The notes beneath the pieces are model-generated. The model did no database searches and was not told where the DNA came from. It saw only the letters and a list, made by a program, of their open reading frames with translations. Shown here in pieces: positions 27,381-37,344 of a stretch of 64,000 nucleotides of DNA (its first letter is position 1; each line of letters begins with the position of its first letter). The stretch is from positions 248,001 to 312,000 of the forward strand of contig JAUFOR010000005.1 of NCBI GenBank assembly GCA_040285745.1. The letters run 5' to 3'. The translations under genes and the position numbers were made by a program. The DNA is from Barthelona sp. PCE (Eukaryota > Metamonada: BaSk clade).

Positions 27381-28170
27381 TCATTCAGGTTTATTGCGAT
27401 TCAAACATGTTACAAAATCGACGTTTTCCATTGTGTAGTGTGAAAGAGAGCTCAACTCAGATTGGTCAGTTGCTATCCTGAAAGAATAAGAAAAATACAC
27501 ACTATAGGTTAATAATATCAGAAATTGAGGCGAAACACAGTGATTAAAGTAAAGAGGTTGAATATATCTCAAATTCTCAAATGTACAGATCAAGGTTTGA
27601 TCTCAAAAAATCCTGAAACACATCCTCAAACAATGATTCGACCTTCTGCACCGTCATTCTACGCACTTCCAAAGGGGTTACAACCGATATGTCCTGTGGA
27701 AGAGTAAAAACCGGAGTTGTTTCTTCACTACGTTCGTTAAATAGAACAGGGGAGTCAAGAGGGCTTACATATTTGGTCGGAGTAAAGTCACGGTTACGTG
27801 ACTGCATATCTGTTAAGTCTTTAAGCGTTCTAATACTGTTTTCTTCAACCCAACTTTCATAACTATTATAACTTTCGAACTCATCATGATATTTCATTTT
27901 TTGTTCAAAACACTTCTTCTGCTGCTCATATTGAGGTGAAGGAAGCGAAAATCTTCGATCAAGAGCTGCTTTAGTATCATTCAAGTTGATACTACTCCCC
28001 GCACTAACGGGGCGCCTTGACCTCTTCTGTGTTTGTATGTTTTCATCCTTCAACAGATTGGACGCCGTTGAATTGAGAGCTGTTTGTGGACGAAAACGTT
28101 TCCTTCGCTTCCTGTCATGTTTACGATTTTGCAATGGTACAGAAAACCCAGTTATTTGCAACCCATTCAT
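27381..28170 (-). CDS. unknown basic/low-complexity protein, probably two exons
   Basis: Exon 1 (27587-28170) encodes about 195 residues: an Arg/Lys-rich N-terminal third (RKHDRKRRKRF, possible nuclear signal), then Ser, Glu and Phe-rich sequence with several SP and TP sites. If a GTACAT donor and TTTCAG acceptor are used, exon 2 adds about 30 residues (IATDQSELSS to the stop at 27381). Without splicing the frame stops about 3 codons past the donor. The spliced join is in frame. No family is recognised. Basic head plus many proline-directed phosphosites would suit a nuclear or microtubule-associated regulator, but this is only a guess. Confidence 0.55.
27478..27586 (-). other. possible 109-base intron
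   Basis: On the minus strand the donor is GTACAT and the acceptor is a pyrimidine-rich tract ending TTTCAG. Removing it joins two open frames in phase. The donor deviates from the GTATGA seen in other introns here, so support is moderate. Confidence 0.4.
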
Positions 28171-28311
28171 TAAAAAGACGGGTGCCCAGATGTTATTGTG
28201 AAAAAAGTAAAAACGTGGTTCAATTTTCAGTTTTGATTTAAATAAGTACGTTTTTCACAATACCTATCCATAAAAGACGAAAATCAAGCAAAATATTTAC
28301 AAAAAGAAAGA

Positions 28312-30384
28312 TTAACAATGTTCAATATTTATCACAAAGGCACCTGTATCTGTGCTCTCCCTGAACATATTCATTTCAACATATTCTGCACGTGTAAGCC
28401 ATGTATCAAGAGGAATATCATGTATTTCGATGTTCAAAATATGAGTGTCGTTGAATTCGTAACGACGGTGAATAATCATACGATCTACTACTGTGAATAT
28501 GGTGAGGCTATTTTGCGCTTGGAAACAATCACATTCCGACACATCGAAGTTGTCTTCATCAAAATCAACAATTTTGGTGAGTCGGCACTTTTTAGTGATG
28601 CGGAAGATACCAACATTCAGCAAAACAATCCTTGGGGCTAGGAATCTAATGAAATAACCAATGTTGAACTGTATCTTTAGATTTTGTTCAGAATCACACA
28701 CAAAAAAGTGCTTTTTCTTAGTTGGTGAAATTGACAATTCTGTCGAGTACGGGTTAATGTGCGCCTTTACGTTATCGGTAATCTCACGTGTTAGCTCCCA
28801 CACATTGTTATTTAGCTCATAACATTGAGTTGTTCCTCCGCACTTCAACAAAATTTTCTTCTTATCATAATGGTATATCACAGGGGTATGTCTACGAAGC
28901 TCAGTAATCTCCTTTGTTACATTTGTTTCCAAACAAGTCTCAAATATTTGTATCACTTTCATCTGCTCTTCGGCATTCCATTCAGAACAGCACCAATACA
29001 TGTGCTCGTCTGTCAGCAACAGTATGCTTTCATTAGACCTGAACAATACTCTATACAATGGAAACACACCGTCCTTCAGGGATTGGACGTCAAATAGTTG
29101 GACTTCTGTGCAATCCATTTCCACGCCCCGCTTTATTTTGCAAAGGTGACCATGTAGCTTGATGACTGTATTATTAAAGTGAAACTGCTCAAAAGACGGT
29201 TTAAGCTTATGGTAGTATACAACGTTCTCTGCAAGACTGAAGATGATTTCACAGTTCCTCGTCTTGAAAAATGTATGTTTAGCGAACATACCAGTTTGAG
29301 ATTCACTTAAATGCCTGCACTCAACCACAATATCATCAATCGAAAAATATTTGCTATAGAGTGAGAGATGGTTATTAAAAGTACCAAACATCCGGCTCAA
29401 ATACATTCTATGATCAAATTCGGGGGTGAACCGGGGAAGTGGAGCAACCATCGTTCTTGGTAACTCAAAATCAAATCTGAGAACTTCATTTGCGTCAAAT
29501 ACACACAGGTGAGAAAATCTGCCTGATTTAAAGGTGCACATGGCTTGCCTGCGCTCCAAAGAGAGATACCATAGCTGAAAATCATCCAAACTGTTAATAT
29601 TCAAATCACATATGCTCGGAAAGAATTCAAAAAAGTCAATGCAATGCCAAGCTTCCAAAGTGTCCGTGAACAGAATGCACAAGGTTGTTACGGGCATTTG
29701 ATCAGAGGCATAGCAGACGTTAAAATGCATAGAAGGCCGAACGGCGTTGATATCGTCCGACAATGTAAAGTTCACTTCTAATATCCGTAATCGTCCACGA
29801 TCAATGGCTTCATTGTCCATTTTCGCGAACTTTAGCATTCCCCTTTGGAAATAAATCAAAGTCTTGGAGACTAAAGTGGAACAAAAACCATCGATTTCAA
29901 AAGTAAAATGACCGTCTTGCATTTCCCCATCTTTCCAGCGAATTACACTGATATTATTGTATGTAAACCCATAAGAAGTGTTCTTATCAAGAAATATAGC
30001 TCGCATACTTCTTGGATTGATATAGTGAAAATTTTGAACGTGAGAAAAAATGAGATTATCATCCATAACATCAAAAAATGCAACTTTTTTAACACAAGTG
30101 TACCTAAAATCTCCAAAATCCGTGGCGTAAAATGTATTTTCGTCAAACAAACATCTTTTAATGTAAAATCCATTTTTAGGCTTGCCCAATAAATCAAATA
30201 GATCAACAGGTAAGGTTTTATATCTGGTTAAATCAATCCCAACTGCCAAATTATTACTGTTCAACAGAAAATCGTTAGAAACTGGCTTCCTTTCTACCTT
30301 TTCAATTCTAAAACCATCAGAATCAATTGGAGTACAATAAAAGCCCTGATCAACTGGAAAACCGTTATCTATACGGCGAGGCAT
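28312..30384 (-). CDS. unknown large protein, possibly beta-propeller
   Basis: 690 residues, rich in Phe, Tyr, Asn, Asp and Ile with short alternating hydrophobic stretches typical of beta strands. It has no membrane segment, signal peptide or recognised motif. The repeated pattern of beta strands with D-x-x-x-x-W/F turns suggests a WD-like or other propeller, but no clear WD dipeptide series is seen. A sharply placed CCCCTTT box (30389-30395) lies four bases before the ATG, supporting this start. It is AT-rich compared with its neighbours. A similar looking but not obviously homologous protein lies at 59995-61800. Confidence 0.68.
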   Translation of the reverse strand: MPRRIDNGFPVDQGFYCTPIDSDGFRIEKVERKPVSNDFLLNSNNLAVGIDLTRYKTLPVDLFDLLGKPKNGFYIKRCLFDENTFYATDFGDFRYTCVKKVAFFDVMDDNLIFSHVQNFHYINPRSMRAIFLDKNTSYGFTYNNISVIRWKDGEMQDGHFTFEIDGFCSTLVSKTLIYFQRGMLKFAKMDNEAIDRGRLRILEVNFTLSDDINAVRPSMHFNVCYASDQMPVTTLCILFTDTLEAWHCIDFFEFFPSICDLNINSLDDFQLWYLSLERRQAMCTFKSGRFSHLCVFDANEVLRFDFELPRTMVAPLPRFTPEFDHRMYLSRMFGTFNNHLSLYSKYFSIDDIVVECRHLSESQTGMFAKHTFFKTRNCEIIFSLAENVVYYHKLKPSFEQFHFNNTVIKLHGHLCKIKRGVEMDCTEVQLFDVQSLKDGVFPLYRVLFRSNESILLLTDEHMYWCCSEWNAEEQMKVIQIFETCLETNVTKEITELRRHTPVIYHYDKKKILLKCGGTTQCYELNNNVWELTREITDNVKAHINPYSTELSISPTKKKHFFVCDSEQNLKIQFNIGYFIRFLAPRIVLLNVGIFRITKKCRLTKIVDFDEDNFDVSECDCFQAQNSLTIFTVVDRMIIHRRYEFNDTHILNIEIHDIPLDTWLTRAEYVEMNMFRESTDTGAFVINIEHC

Positions 30385-30388
30385 ATTG

Positions 30389-30395
30389 AAAGGGG
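30389..30395 (-). promoter_or_regulatory. CCCCTTT box
   Basis: Minus-strand CCCCTTT four bases before the ATG of the 690-residue gene. Confidence 0.55.
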
Positions 30396-30491
30396 TGGAA
30401 AGAATGTTAATAATTTGTGATAAATAAGAGACTTTATATGGTCTTAAGGTGACACATTTTACACACGTATGAAATTAATGTTTTTATTGTG

Positions 30492-31325
30492 TTAGTCTAA
30501 TATTTCTTCAAGTTTTCTGTCCAATTCGTCTTCTATCCACTCCAGTCTACGTAACTTTGCTTTTTGCTTCAGCGAATCATCACTTTCTTCCTCAAAGCAG
30601 TGTCCAATTAGACATAGGAAGAGCAGTATAAACAGAAAGCCTACAAAGAACCATGTGAGGTTAAGGGGTTTTGGCGGGATTCCCTTCATAACTGAGAACC
30701 TTCTGTGAACAGTAACACTGGCATTGGTTCCACTCCACATTCGCATAACAAGGTAATACGAATGTGTATCGTCGAGATCAACGTCCAGCGGCACATCGAT
30801 GAAGACATGGATGTACGGAAAGTCGAACAAACCGCTGTTCTTAAACTCTGTCTCATATACATATTTCGTCGTATTCATGTCAAAAATGCTTATTGTGCTT
30901 GTGTTGAACCACTGGGGCACGTAGCATGTGAACGTGTACCGTGATTTCTCAACATTAACATTGCGCAACTGCGGAACCGTTGAGTTAAATGGTACATATG
31001 CGTATTGCACAATAATTTCTTCTCCTTCTGATGTGCTGCATCGGAGGCGCATTTTGCCGAACTCCTTGTGATGAACGACAATAGAAAGTTTAGAAAGAGT
31101 GATGTTTAGTACTGTGTATTCATCCCAGAGCTGGAACTTACTCGTAACTCTGTCAAAGTGCTCGAATAAGCACTGAACTCTAGTAACCATCTCATCAGAA
31201 GCACTTAAGGCAAGAACAAAAGTGGAATTATCAAAGTATGTTTGCGCTTGCGGGCTTATCACATTCAGATTTGTAAATTGCGCGAATACAATGAAAAAAG
31301 CCCAAAATACGAGCAGTCTCTTCAT
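30492..31325 (-). CDS. type I membrane protein of unknown family
   Basis: 277 residues. An N-terminal hydrophobic signal peptide (about residues 3-22) is followed by a roughly 200-residue extracellular or luminal region with many N-x-S/T sites and beta-like composition, a transmembrane helix near residues 223-243 (WFFVGFLFILLFLCLIGH), and a short acidic/basic cytosolic tail with predicted helix. No recognised domain. The shape fits a small receptor or cargo-type protein of the secretory path. Only 62 bases separate its start from the next same-strand gene, so it may use its own short promoter there. Confidence 0.7.
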   Translation of the reverse strand: MKRLLVFWAFFIVFAQFTNLNVISPQAQTYFDNSTFVLALSASDEMVTRVQCLFEHFDRVTSKFQLWDEYTVLNITLSKLSIVVHHKEFGKMRLRCSTSEGEEIIVQYAYVPFNSTVPQLRNVNVEKSRYTFTCYVPQWFNTSTISIFDMNTTKYVYETEFKNSGLFDFPYIHVFIDVPLDVDLDDTHSYYLVMRMWSGTNASVTVHRRFSVMKGIPPKPLNLTWFFVGFLFILLFLCLIGHCFEEESDDSLKQKAKLRRLEWIEDELDRKLEEILD

Positions 31326-31385
31326 AAAAAGCTAGAAGAAAGACTATTTTGCAAAAGCAAAGTTTTCCATGTTAAATATCACCAT

Positions 31386-34244
31386 TTACATTAGAGGGCC
31401 GTTATTCTTGATAATTTGAACGTCACTCATTAAAGATTCAAGCTGACTAGAAAGTAGTTTCTTGGTTAACGTTAATTCTTCGCCAAGAACATCAAGTTCG
31501 CGTTCATCTATCAGTCTGGTTTCGTCTAACACGCGGGAAAGATGTGATTCAATTGGTTCTTCAATAACAGGAGGCTGAATAACCTCATTGGGAGTGGTCA
31601 AGTCTGCGATTGAATCCTCCATTGGGTGGTTTGGAGTGGAAAAACCAAAGGTCTTAGTCTTATGTAGATCCTCGACTGTGTACAGAAGCTGATCTGTGAT
31701 TGCATCTAATGAAATGCGAACATCAGAAAGCTTTGTACTTGTATCGTTCTTGAAGTTATCTACGTCTGTGCTAAGTGCCGTCAGGTGCTCCATTAATGCG
31801 CCGTTAAAGTCCAAGAGACCTCTGAGCTCATTAACATGATCCAAACTTGTATTCATAAGACGGCCATTACTGTTTTCGAATTCCTTCATTCTTTTCTCGA
31901 AAAGTCCGCATATATCATCTAGTCGCACCGAAACGATGTCGTTCGTCGTTTTGACAATCTCAGTTGTATTACGCAACTCGTCAATATGATCTACAACGAG
32001 GGCCAGCTCATCAGGAGAGACGAACGGCTGTGGCTTCTCGGCAAGGGTCATTCTGTCTTCAACCTCAGCTATTGCTCTCTCGGCACCCACAATGCGCTCG
32101 CTACATGATGCCTCCACTCGAGCCACAATGCTTGATGAGACGCTCTCAATGAGATCCTGTGTTTTGGACAATACACCATCGATTTCACCGCGTAGTGTCT
32201 GCTGCGACTCTTCTACAACGTTCTGGAACGAAGACTTGAGGCTTTCATCGAGTTCCGAAATCTTCTGTGTGACGCTGTCATACTTCTCGTTCAAATCCTC
32301 AATGTTCGACTGAATCTCAATATCAGCCTTACCAGTGTCACGTATAATCTCAACGGGAACGGAAGTAGGTTCTCTATTCTGCTTCTCAACCGTAGCCTCG
32401 AGTTCTTCTATGCGAGATGCAAATTGTTGGATTGTTTGCATAAGAAGTGTAGTTGTCTCCGTGTCAATTGTCTTTGCCTGCTTCTTAGGTGTACTTGGCA
32501 TACTTTCCCTGATTGTTTGCATTAAAGTTGCCTTTACCTCATTAAGCTGGTTGTTTGTAGCTGTTCCAATATTTTCCTTAACCTCTTCGATGTTTTTCTT
32601 CATTTCATCAATTAAATCAGCCTTTATCTCTTCAAGAATCTGCTCTTTAATCCTGTCGCCCATCTCAGCAGCTACTTGTCCTTTGATTTCAGCGATAACA
32701 TCGCTAGAAATCACATTCTTCTTAATACTGCTCTCCTCGTCACGATGAACTGGCACAGAAGTTGCGGGAATAGAAGGCATAAACGCGGAAAAGTCAATTT
32801 TGTTTATGTGAGCAGCAACACAATTCTCAACTTCTATCTGCAAATCAGAAAAAATTTCCTCTGAGTCTACAGTAGGAAAGGCGTTCTCCAACACACTCAA
32901 CCGCTTTTGTACATCAGATAGATCAGGGGAGGGACGTGTTGGCGAAAGATTCAAGTCGTCGCTCTCCACAGATGCCAATCTTTTCTCTAAAGCAGAGAAG
33001 CGCTTGGTGATGTTGTTAATGTTCTCGGTGTTAATGGACTCAAAAACACCCATGATCTTATCAGCGACGTCTCCCAGTTTGGCCTGGAAAACATCAACGT
33101 GAACTCTCTTCTTGAGCTCAGGTCCAACACCATACACAACCTCACTAAGCTCATCAATGCGACTTCCAATCTTCGCTCCCAAGTGGTCTTCAACGGCGGT
33201 GACGATTTGATCGCGGCTCTTGCTAACAGCGTCCGTCGATGCCTTTGCGCACTGGTTGACCAACTCAGATCTGTCGAAAGTGACCTGCTTGACTCGCTCG
33301 AGGATCCCCTGCTGTGTTGTCTGCAGCTCCTGCAGCTGCAACTGCATTCGGTAGAACAGGGTTCTTGCATCGCTGCGCGCTGAAATCGGAGTCCCAATGT
33401 TCTCTTCCTGTGTGAAAGGAGATATGGGCGAGGATGGGGTCACTGACTGATGAAGGGGACTGGGCGTTACGGGGATACTGGCCGTCCTGGGTTCTTCTTC
33501 AAGTTCAACCGTCTGATCATCCACTGGAATATCATAAACGGGTTCTTCTACAGGTTCTTCAGCTTCAAGTTCTCTAGATAAATTGTCGAACGCCGAACGC
33601 ACGTTCTCATGCTCTTCTAACACGTTCTTTGGGGATTCTACAGTGGGGTTCAACACCTGCCTTACTCTAAAGTACTCGCGCATTGCGAAGCGCAGATACA
33701 CAACCGACACCACCAGCTTGCGCGAGCTAGTCTTCTTTTTTGGTAGATAAAACCCGTTTTGAATGTGAGGAATCATTTCATCATCAAAGATGTACTTGGA
33801 TAGCTTCTCGCAAATGCTCACACTCAAACGACGTTCACGCAGAAAATGCACGTGTTCGCTGGCAGCTGACCCAATGAGATGGTGGTTATGTGTATAGAGA
33901 CGTCCCCAGACTTCTAAGAAGAAGACAATCGTCTCCATCGAATCGTGCTGGTTCAAAAATAGAGAGAAAAGTTCGACCTCGGTGTCCCTATCCTTCCATT
34001 CAAGTGTGGATTGGATCAATCGTTGTACAGTTTTCTCAAATTCTTGTTTCTGTGGGTATTGACCACGGAGATAGGCTAAAACATTTGGTGGAAAGTGTAA
34101 AGAGGAGTCTATTTTCTCCAAAAGGCTCTCTGGATTTTCATATGTGTATTTATACACATTGTAAGACAAGTTAAGAATAAATTTCAAATCGCTGTTCTCG
34201 TTTATCACGGACTGTGGTTGTAAGTGGATCTTAAAGCGCTTCAT
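31386..34244 (-). CDS. large coiled-coil protein with N-terminal helical domain
   Basis: 952 residues. The first about 210 residues look like a globular helical domain (LYTHNHHLIGS, LRERRLSVSICEKL), followed by an acidic linker and then long discontinuous coiled coil (about 290-840) with repeated patterns of about 30 residues such as IVEI/VEDRMTLAE and DELALVVDHIDELR. Many flagellar and basal-body proteins have this architecture, and it sits beside Nicolin-1, a DUF4200 protein and CC2D2A, so a cytoskeletal role is plausible but not shown. It has no membrane segment. ATG 34244 is the first in frame and conserved sequence begins at once. Confidence 0.7.
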   Translation of the reverse strand: MKRFKIHLQPQSVINENSDLKFILNLSYNVYKYTYENPESLLEKIDSSLHFPPNVLAYLRGQYPQKQEFEKTVQRLIQSTLEWKDRDTEVELFSLFLNQHDSMETIVFFLEVWGRLYTHNHHLIGSAASEHVHFLRERRLSVSICEKLSKYIFDDEMIPHIQNGFYLPKKKTSSRKLVVSVVYLRFAMREYFRVRQVLNPTVESPKNVLEEHENVRSAFDNLSRELEAEEPVEEPVYDIPVDDQTVELEEEPRTASIPVTPSPLHQSVTPSSPISPFTQEENIGTPISARSDARTLFYRMQLQLQELQTTQQGILERVKQVTFDRSELVNQCAKASTDAVSKSRDQIVTAVEDHLGAKIGSRIDELSEVVYGVGPELKKRVHVDVFQAKLGDVADKIMGVFESINTENINNITKRFSALEKRLASVESDDLNLSPTRPSPDLSDVQKRLSVLENAFPTVDSEEIFSDLQIEVENCVAAHINKIDFSAFMPSIPATSVPVHRDEESSIKKNVISSDVIAEIKGQVAAEMGDRIKEQILEEIKADLIDEMKKNIEEVKENIGTATNNQLNEVKATLMQTIRESMPSTPKKQAKTIDTETTTLLMQTIQQFASRIEELEATVEKQNREPTSVPVEIIRDTGKADIEIQSNIEDLNEKYDSVTQKISELDESLKSSFQNVVEESQQTLRGEIDGVLSKTQDLIESVSSSIVARVEASCSERIVGAERAIAEVEDRMTLAEKPQPFVSPDELALVVDHIDELRNTTEIVKTTNDIVSVRLDDICGLFEKRMKEFENSNGRLMNTSLDHVNELRGLLDFNGALMEHLTALSTDVDNFKNDTSTKLSDVRISLDAITDQLLYTVEDLHKTKTFGFSTPNHPMEDSIADLTTPNEVIQPPVIEEPIESHLSRVLDETRLIDERELDVLGEELTLTKKLLSSQLESLMSDVQIIKNNGPLM

Positions 34245-34594
34245 AAGTGGCAGTCTAACAAGGAGCTTGGATAAATGCCCGCTAACGCTTTGAAAAAGGG
34301 AGAGAATGTTTAAACGAATATTCTGGGATTTAGCCCTCGTTGTTTCAATAAAATCGGGAAGTAATTGGGATAATGGAAATAAAAAGATGTTATTAAAGCA
34401 TTTTAATGTACATTTTGATTCGGCAGTTTCTGTTTAGTTTTGTGGGTATTTATTTGGTACATCCGCGTTTAACGTGTAGTTAGCAAGAACTATTACACAT
34501 AAAATTAGGCAGAGAGCTATTTGTCATAAGCGCACCCTTGAAATTGCAAGTTCACCCCTTTTCTTCTTTTTAAACAGCACTTCACACACAAAGA
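34245..34594. other. bidirectional promoter region
   Basis: 350 bases between divergent starts of the 952-residue coiled-coil gene (minus) and the WD40 gene (plus). The plus-strand box CCCCTTTT lies at 34555-34562, 32 bases before the WD40 ATG. Nothing else is recognised. Confidence 0.55.
34555..34562 (+). promoter_or_regulatory. CCCCTTTT box of WD40 gene
   Basis: CCCCTTTT 32 bases before the ATG. Confidence 0.55.
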
Positions 34595-35542
34595 ATGAGC
34601 AATCAGCCTCAATTTAGGGTAGTTAAAGTTCTGCGAGGCCATTCGTCTAGCATCGTTTCTCTTGATGTTGACACAGAAAATATGCGAATTTTATCAGCGG
34701 GCCTTGACAAAAAAGTAATGATATGGTCTATTGACAGTGGGAGGACCCTTAAATATGATCACAGTGATGTAGTGCGTAGTGCTCGCTTCACAAACTCACA
34801 TTCCAGCTTTGTCACTGCCGGTGACGGACAGAAGCTATCTTTACACAAGGCTAGGGTTCAACCACAGTCTAGGTTAGTTAGTTCTGCGTTTTTTGGAAGA
34901 ATTAATGAAATTTGTTGTAGTCCTGTGGAAGATATTGTTGCAGTTGTCTGTAATGACCGATATCTTCGTGTCATAGACTACAAAACAAGGCGCATCATGC
35001 ACTCGCAGATCACACATACGTTACCAACCTCAGTCGACGTCAGTGTCCATGGTCTCGTGGCATACAGCAACGACAGAGGCAGCATCCAGGTCTTTGACCC
35101 CATGTACAAGGCCAGCATCTTGGGTATAGAGATGGAGGAGAATATATCTCAACTGAGGTTCCATCCAAGCGGGCATTTCCTCGCTGCAGTTTCTGAAAAC
35201 GGTTCGTTGCACATTTACTCATTGATACAGAAGAAGCTATACCACCGATATGTGTTGAATACAGCGTTAAAATGTGTAGCGTGGCACGACAGCGGATCGA
35301 TTGTGGCAGTCATAGGCGAAGATAATCACTGTTATGTATATGACCTCAACAGAAAGATGGCGTTGTGTGACATTGTGAACAGGGAGAGGGTCGATGCTAT
35401 TGTTTGGAAAGAAAACATGCTTGTGATGAATTTAAATCAGCAGATTGTGATATGGAATTCAGATCTTGATGTCTTCTCTGGTGAATTCGATGTGTCCAAT
35501 CAGGCGGCAGCAATGCTCGCGCACCGTATGCAGCAGATGTAA
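34595..35542 (+). CDS. WD40 repeat protein, seven-bladed propeller
   Basis: 315 residues, nearly all propeller. The first blades are clear (LRGHSSSIVSLDV ... ILSAGLDKKVMIWSI), later ones are more divergent (LHIYSLI, CYVYDL, QQIVIWNSDLD). The family acts as protein scaffolds and the length fits seven blades. It shares a segment with Nicolin-1 and DUF4200-type flagellar genes, so it could belong to the ciliary toolkit, but similarity is too general to name a partner. Its stop is 11 bases from the end of the convergent Nicolin-1 gene. Confidence 0.75.
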   Translation: MSNQPQFRVVKVLRGHSSSIVSLDVDTENMRILSAGLDKKVMIWSIDSGRTLKYDHSDVVRSARFTNSHSSFVTAGDGQKLSLHKARVQPQSRLVSSAFFGRINEICCSPVEDIVAVVCNDRYLRVIDYKTRRIMHSQITHTLPTSVDVSVHGLVAYSNDRGSIQVFDPMYKASILGIEMEENISQLRFHPSGHFLAAVSENGSLHIYSLIQKKLYHRYVLNTALKCVAWHDSGSIVAVIGEDNHCYVYDLNRKMALCDIVNRERVDAIVWKENMLVMNLNQQIVIWNSDLDVFSGEFDVSNQAAAMLAHRMQQM

Positions 35543-35555
35543 ATTAAATGTGATT

Positions 35556-36074
35556 TTAACCATTAAACTGTTTTATACGGTCAATTACTCCTCTTACATG
35601 CTCGATACATAAGAAAAAATCACCTCCAATGCCCTCTGGGACGCTCTCCTCCCCTGTCTGTTCGGTTGATATCTGTACGGATGGTGAGTGAGGGGTTTGA
35701 TCGCTTCCGTCGGACAATACCGCAATATCGTGGATCGTGAAATTAAGCCACAATTCACACGGCTGGAACAGGTAGACACGGATTTTGTCGCACAGGGTCG
35801 GTGTAGCGAGATTGAAAAGGTCAAGACGAAAACTATCGTATGCATCTGCCTCAGAATCTGGCGCTTCCATTAAATCATAACGTTTAACAAGAGTTTCATA
35901 CTCTCCACTTCCCATGCACGCTCTTATGCTGATGTATGCGCTGTAAAAGTTTGAGAAACTGAGAAATCTAGGTAAACATGCCTTTGTGAAGCTTATTTCT
36001 ATATATTTGAACGATGGACGTTGATTTGGCGATGATATCTCCTCTTTAAAACTGAATGGAATTGCCGTGGTCAT
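35556..36074 (-). CDS. NICN1: Nicolin-1-like subunit of tubulin polyglutamylase complex
   Basis: 172 residues. The stretch from residue about 25 to 115 matches NICN1 along its length: a SF(x4-5)NFYSAYISIR segment parallels NYYTAFLSIR, then RYDLMEAPDSE parallels DYCLMPDPHSE, then LCDKIRVYLFQPCELWLNFTI parallels the SELRLILRQPSPLWLSFTV strand pair. NICN1 belongs with TPGS1, TPGS2, LRRC49 and TTLL1 in the complex that adds glutamate chains to alpha-tubulin in axonemes. The fold is a predicted beta-sandwich. Length is a little below the human form, which has extra sequence at the C-terminus. A CCTTTT box lies just upstream at 36078-36083 with the ATG four bases away. Assignment is from remembered similarity. 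Confidence 0.72.
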   Translation of the reverse strand: MTTAIPFSFKEEISSPNQRPSFKYIEISFTKACLPRFLSFSNFYSAYISIRACMGSGEYETLVKRYDLMEAPDSEADAYDSFRLDLFNLATPTLCDKIRVYLFQPCELWLNFTIHDIAVLSDGSDQTPHSPSVQISTEQTGEESVPEGIGGDFFLCIEHVRGVIDRIKQFNG

Positions 36075-36077
36075 GAG

Positions 36078-36083
36078 AAAAGG
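36078..36083 (-). promoter_or_regulatory. CCTTTT box of Nicolin-1 gene
   Basis: Minus-strand CCTTTT four bases before the ATG (CTCCTTTTCTCATG). Confidence 0.55.
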
Positions 36084-36183
36084 AGACTTTTAGGAAAACA
36101 ACTTTGGAGTGAGTTTTTTATATTTGAATCCTTTTCACAAAATAAATAGTGGTTGCAGTCCACAATTGTGCAAGATGAGTGGT

Positions 36184-37188
36184 TTACTTTGTCATTAAAT
36201 CATTTTCTTCAATTTCCTTCACTAGATTGAGAATGGTAAAAAAGAAGTGCGCATTTTGTAGTAATATATCACAATTTACCTTAGCAGCACCGTATGTAAT
36301 GCCTTCTACAACGTTCATCAGGCTGCCTATTTTTTTTGTCGAATCTCTGTAAAACTCTTTCAGAAAATTGCTTCTTTCTCCCAAAATACGCTGGGCTAAA
36401 TGATTGAGACTGAAGCCAAGGTTTCCAAACTTTTTGATATTCTGTTTTGTTATTCTTTGAGCTCCAGCGTTCTTGATTTGATTTTTAATTGATTTTTCAT
36501 GAACTCTTTCAAGCGTCTTTCGCACCTTGGATATGATACCAGTGGACTGCAAGTTCAAAGTTTCACTTTTTTGTACAGTATCAGTAAATTTCTGATGAAG
36601 TAGAGAAAACTCTGCAGAATTCCGTTCTAAATCCACAAGAAACCCTTCTTTCAGGGTTTTAAGTACACTGTATCTATCAAGGATGTGTTGAATCTCGTTG
36701 AAATCGTTTGAATTATCGTCAATAATGTTATTTAAATATACAGACATAAAGGCATACTTTTTGTTCTCGGTTTGGTAGCGTTCTAACTCAATCTCCGACT
36801 GCCTTATGCGCTCTTTAAGCTCTTCTATCTTATCATCTGTGTCTGAAATCAATTTGGTCTCTCTTCTAATTTTGATCTCTGCTCTCTTCACCTTTTTTAA
36901 GGATTCTGCGATTGCAGACTGCCCGGAAGCCTTCAGACGCTCCAAATCTGCGACCGCCTGTAGGATTTGCTGTTGCTTAGTATCAAGTCTCTCCATAGAT
37001 TCGTTGTAATGTTTACGCGTCTCAAGCAGCTCTTGTTGAAGCTTCATCCCCTTCTGTGTAGCGAATCTTATCCTTGTATCGTCTGAAACAAACGATCCAA
37101 GCTCTCTATCTTTCCATATTGAGCTTGAATCGTCTTGGGTGAGATGAAACAGTTTCTGCTGTTGCTGTGCGCTCATAAAAGCAGTCAT
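36184..37188 (-). CDS. DUF4200 coiled-coil flagellar protein (CFAP73/CCDC42 family)
   Basis: 334 residues of coiled coil from ATG 37188. The segment YLNNIIDDNSNDFNEIQHIL followed by DRYSVLKTLKEGF matches the DUF4200 signature of CFAP73, CFAP100 and CCDC42: hydrophobic, then EI-x-x-IL-x-RY-x-x-L. CFAP73 belongs to the modifier of inner arms complex on the axoneme; CCDC42 acts in flagellum assembly. A longer reading starting at 37278, or a two-exon form beginning near 37309 and spliced at GTATGA ... ACATACAG, would keep the frame, so the N-terminus is uncertain. A weak ATCTTTTC box near 37205 favours the shorter start. Confidence 0.7.
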   Translation of the reverse strand: MTAFMSAQQQQKLFHLTQDDSSSIWKDRELGSFVSDDTRIRFATQKGMKLQQELLETRKHYNESMERLDTKQQQILQAVADLERLKASGQSAIAESLKKVKRAEIKIRRETKLISDTDDKIEELKERIRQSEIELERYQTENKKYAFMSVYLNNIIDDNSNDFNEIQHILDRYSVLKTLKEGFLVDLERNSAEFSLLHQKFTDTVQKSETLNLQSTGIISKVRKTLERVHEKSIKNQIKNAGAQRITKQNIKKFGNLGFSLNHLAQRILGERSNFLKEFYRDSTKKIGSLMNVVEGITYGAAKVNCDILLQNAHFFFTILNLVKEIEENDLMTK

Positions 37189-37344
37189 TAAAACGGCCCT
37201 GTATGTTGAAAAGATATGAAAACTCGAAAACGTTGTTTTGAACAGATTTGTTTTGAGACTTATTTGTTGCAATATCATACCGTAAACACAACACGCAGCT
37301 TAAATGCATATCGTAAAAATGAATTTATTACTTGCTACTGTTAC

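Noticed and set aside
37281-37309. Extra first exon for the DUF4200 gene spliced by GTATGA ... ACATACAG
   Set aside because: The join is in frame but the exon is only 29 bases and a promoter-like box inside the presumed intron favours the start at 37188. Kept as an alternative in the CDS entry.
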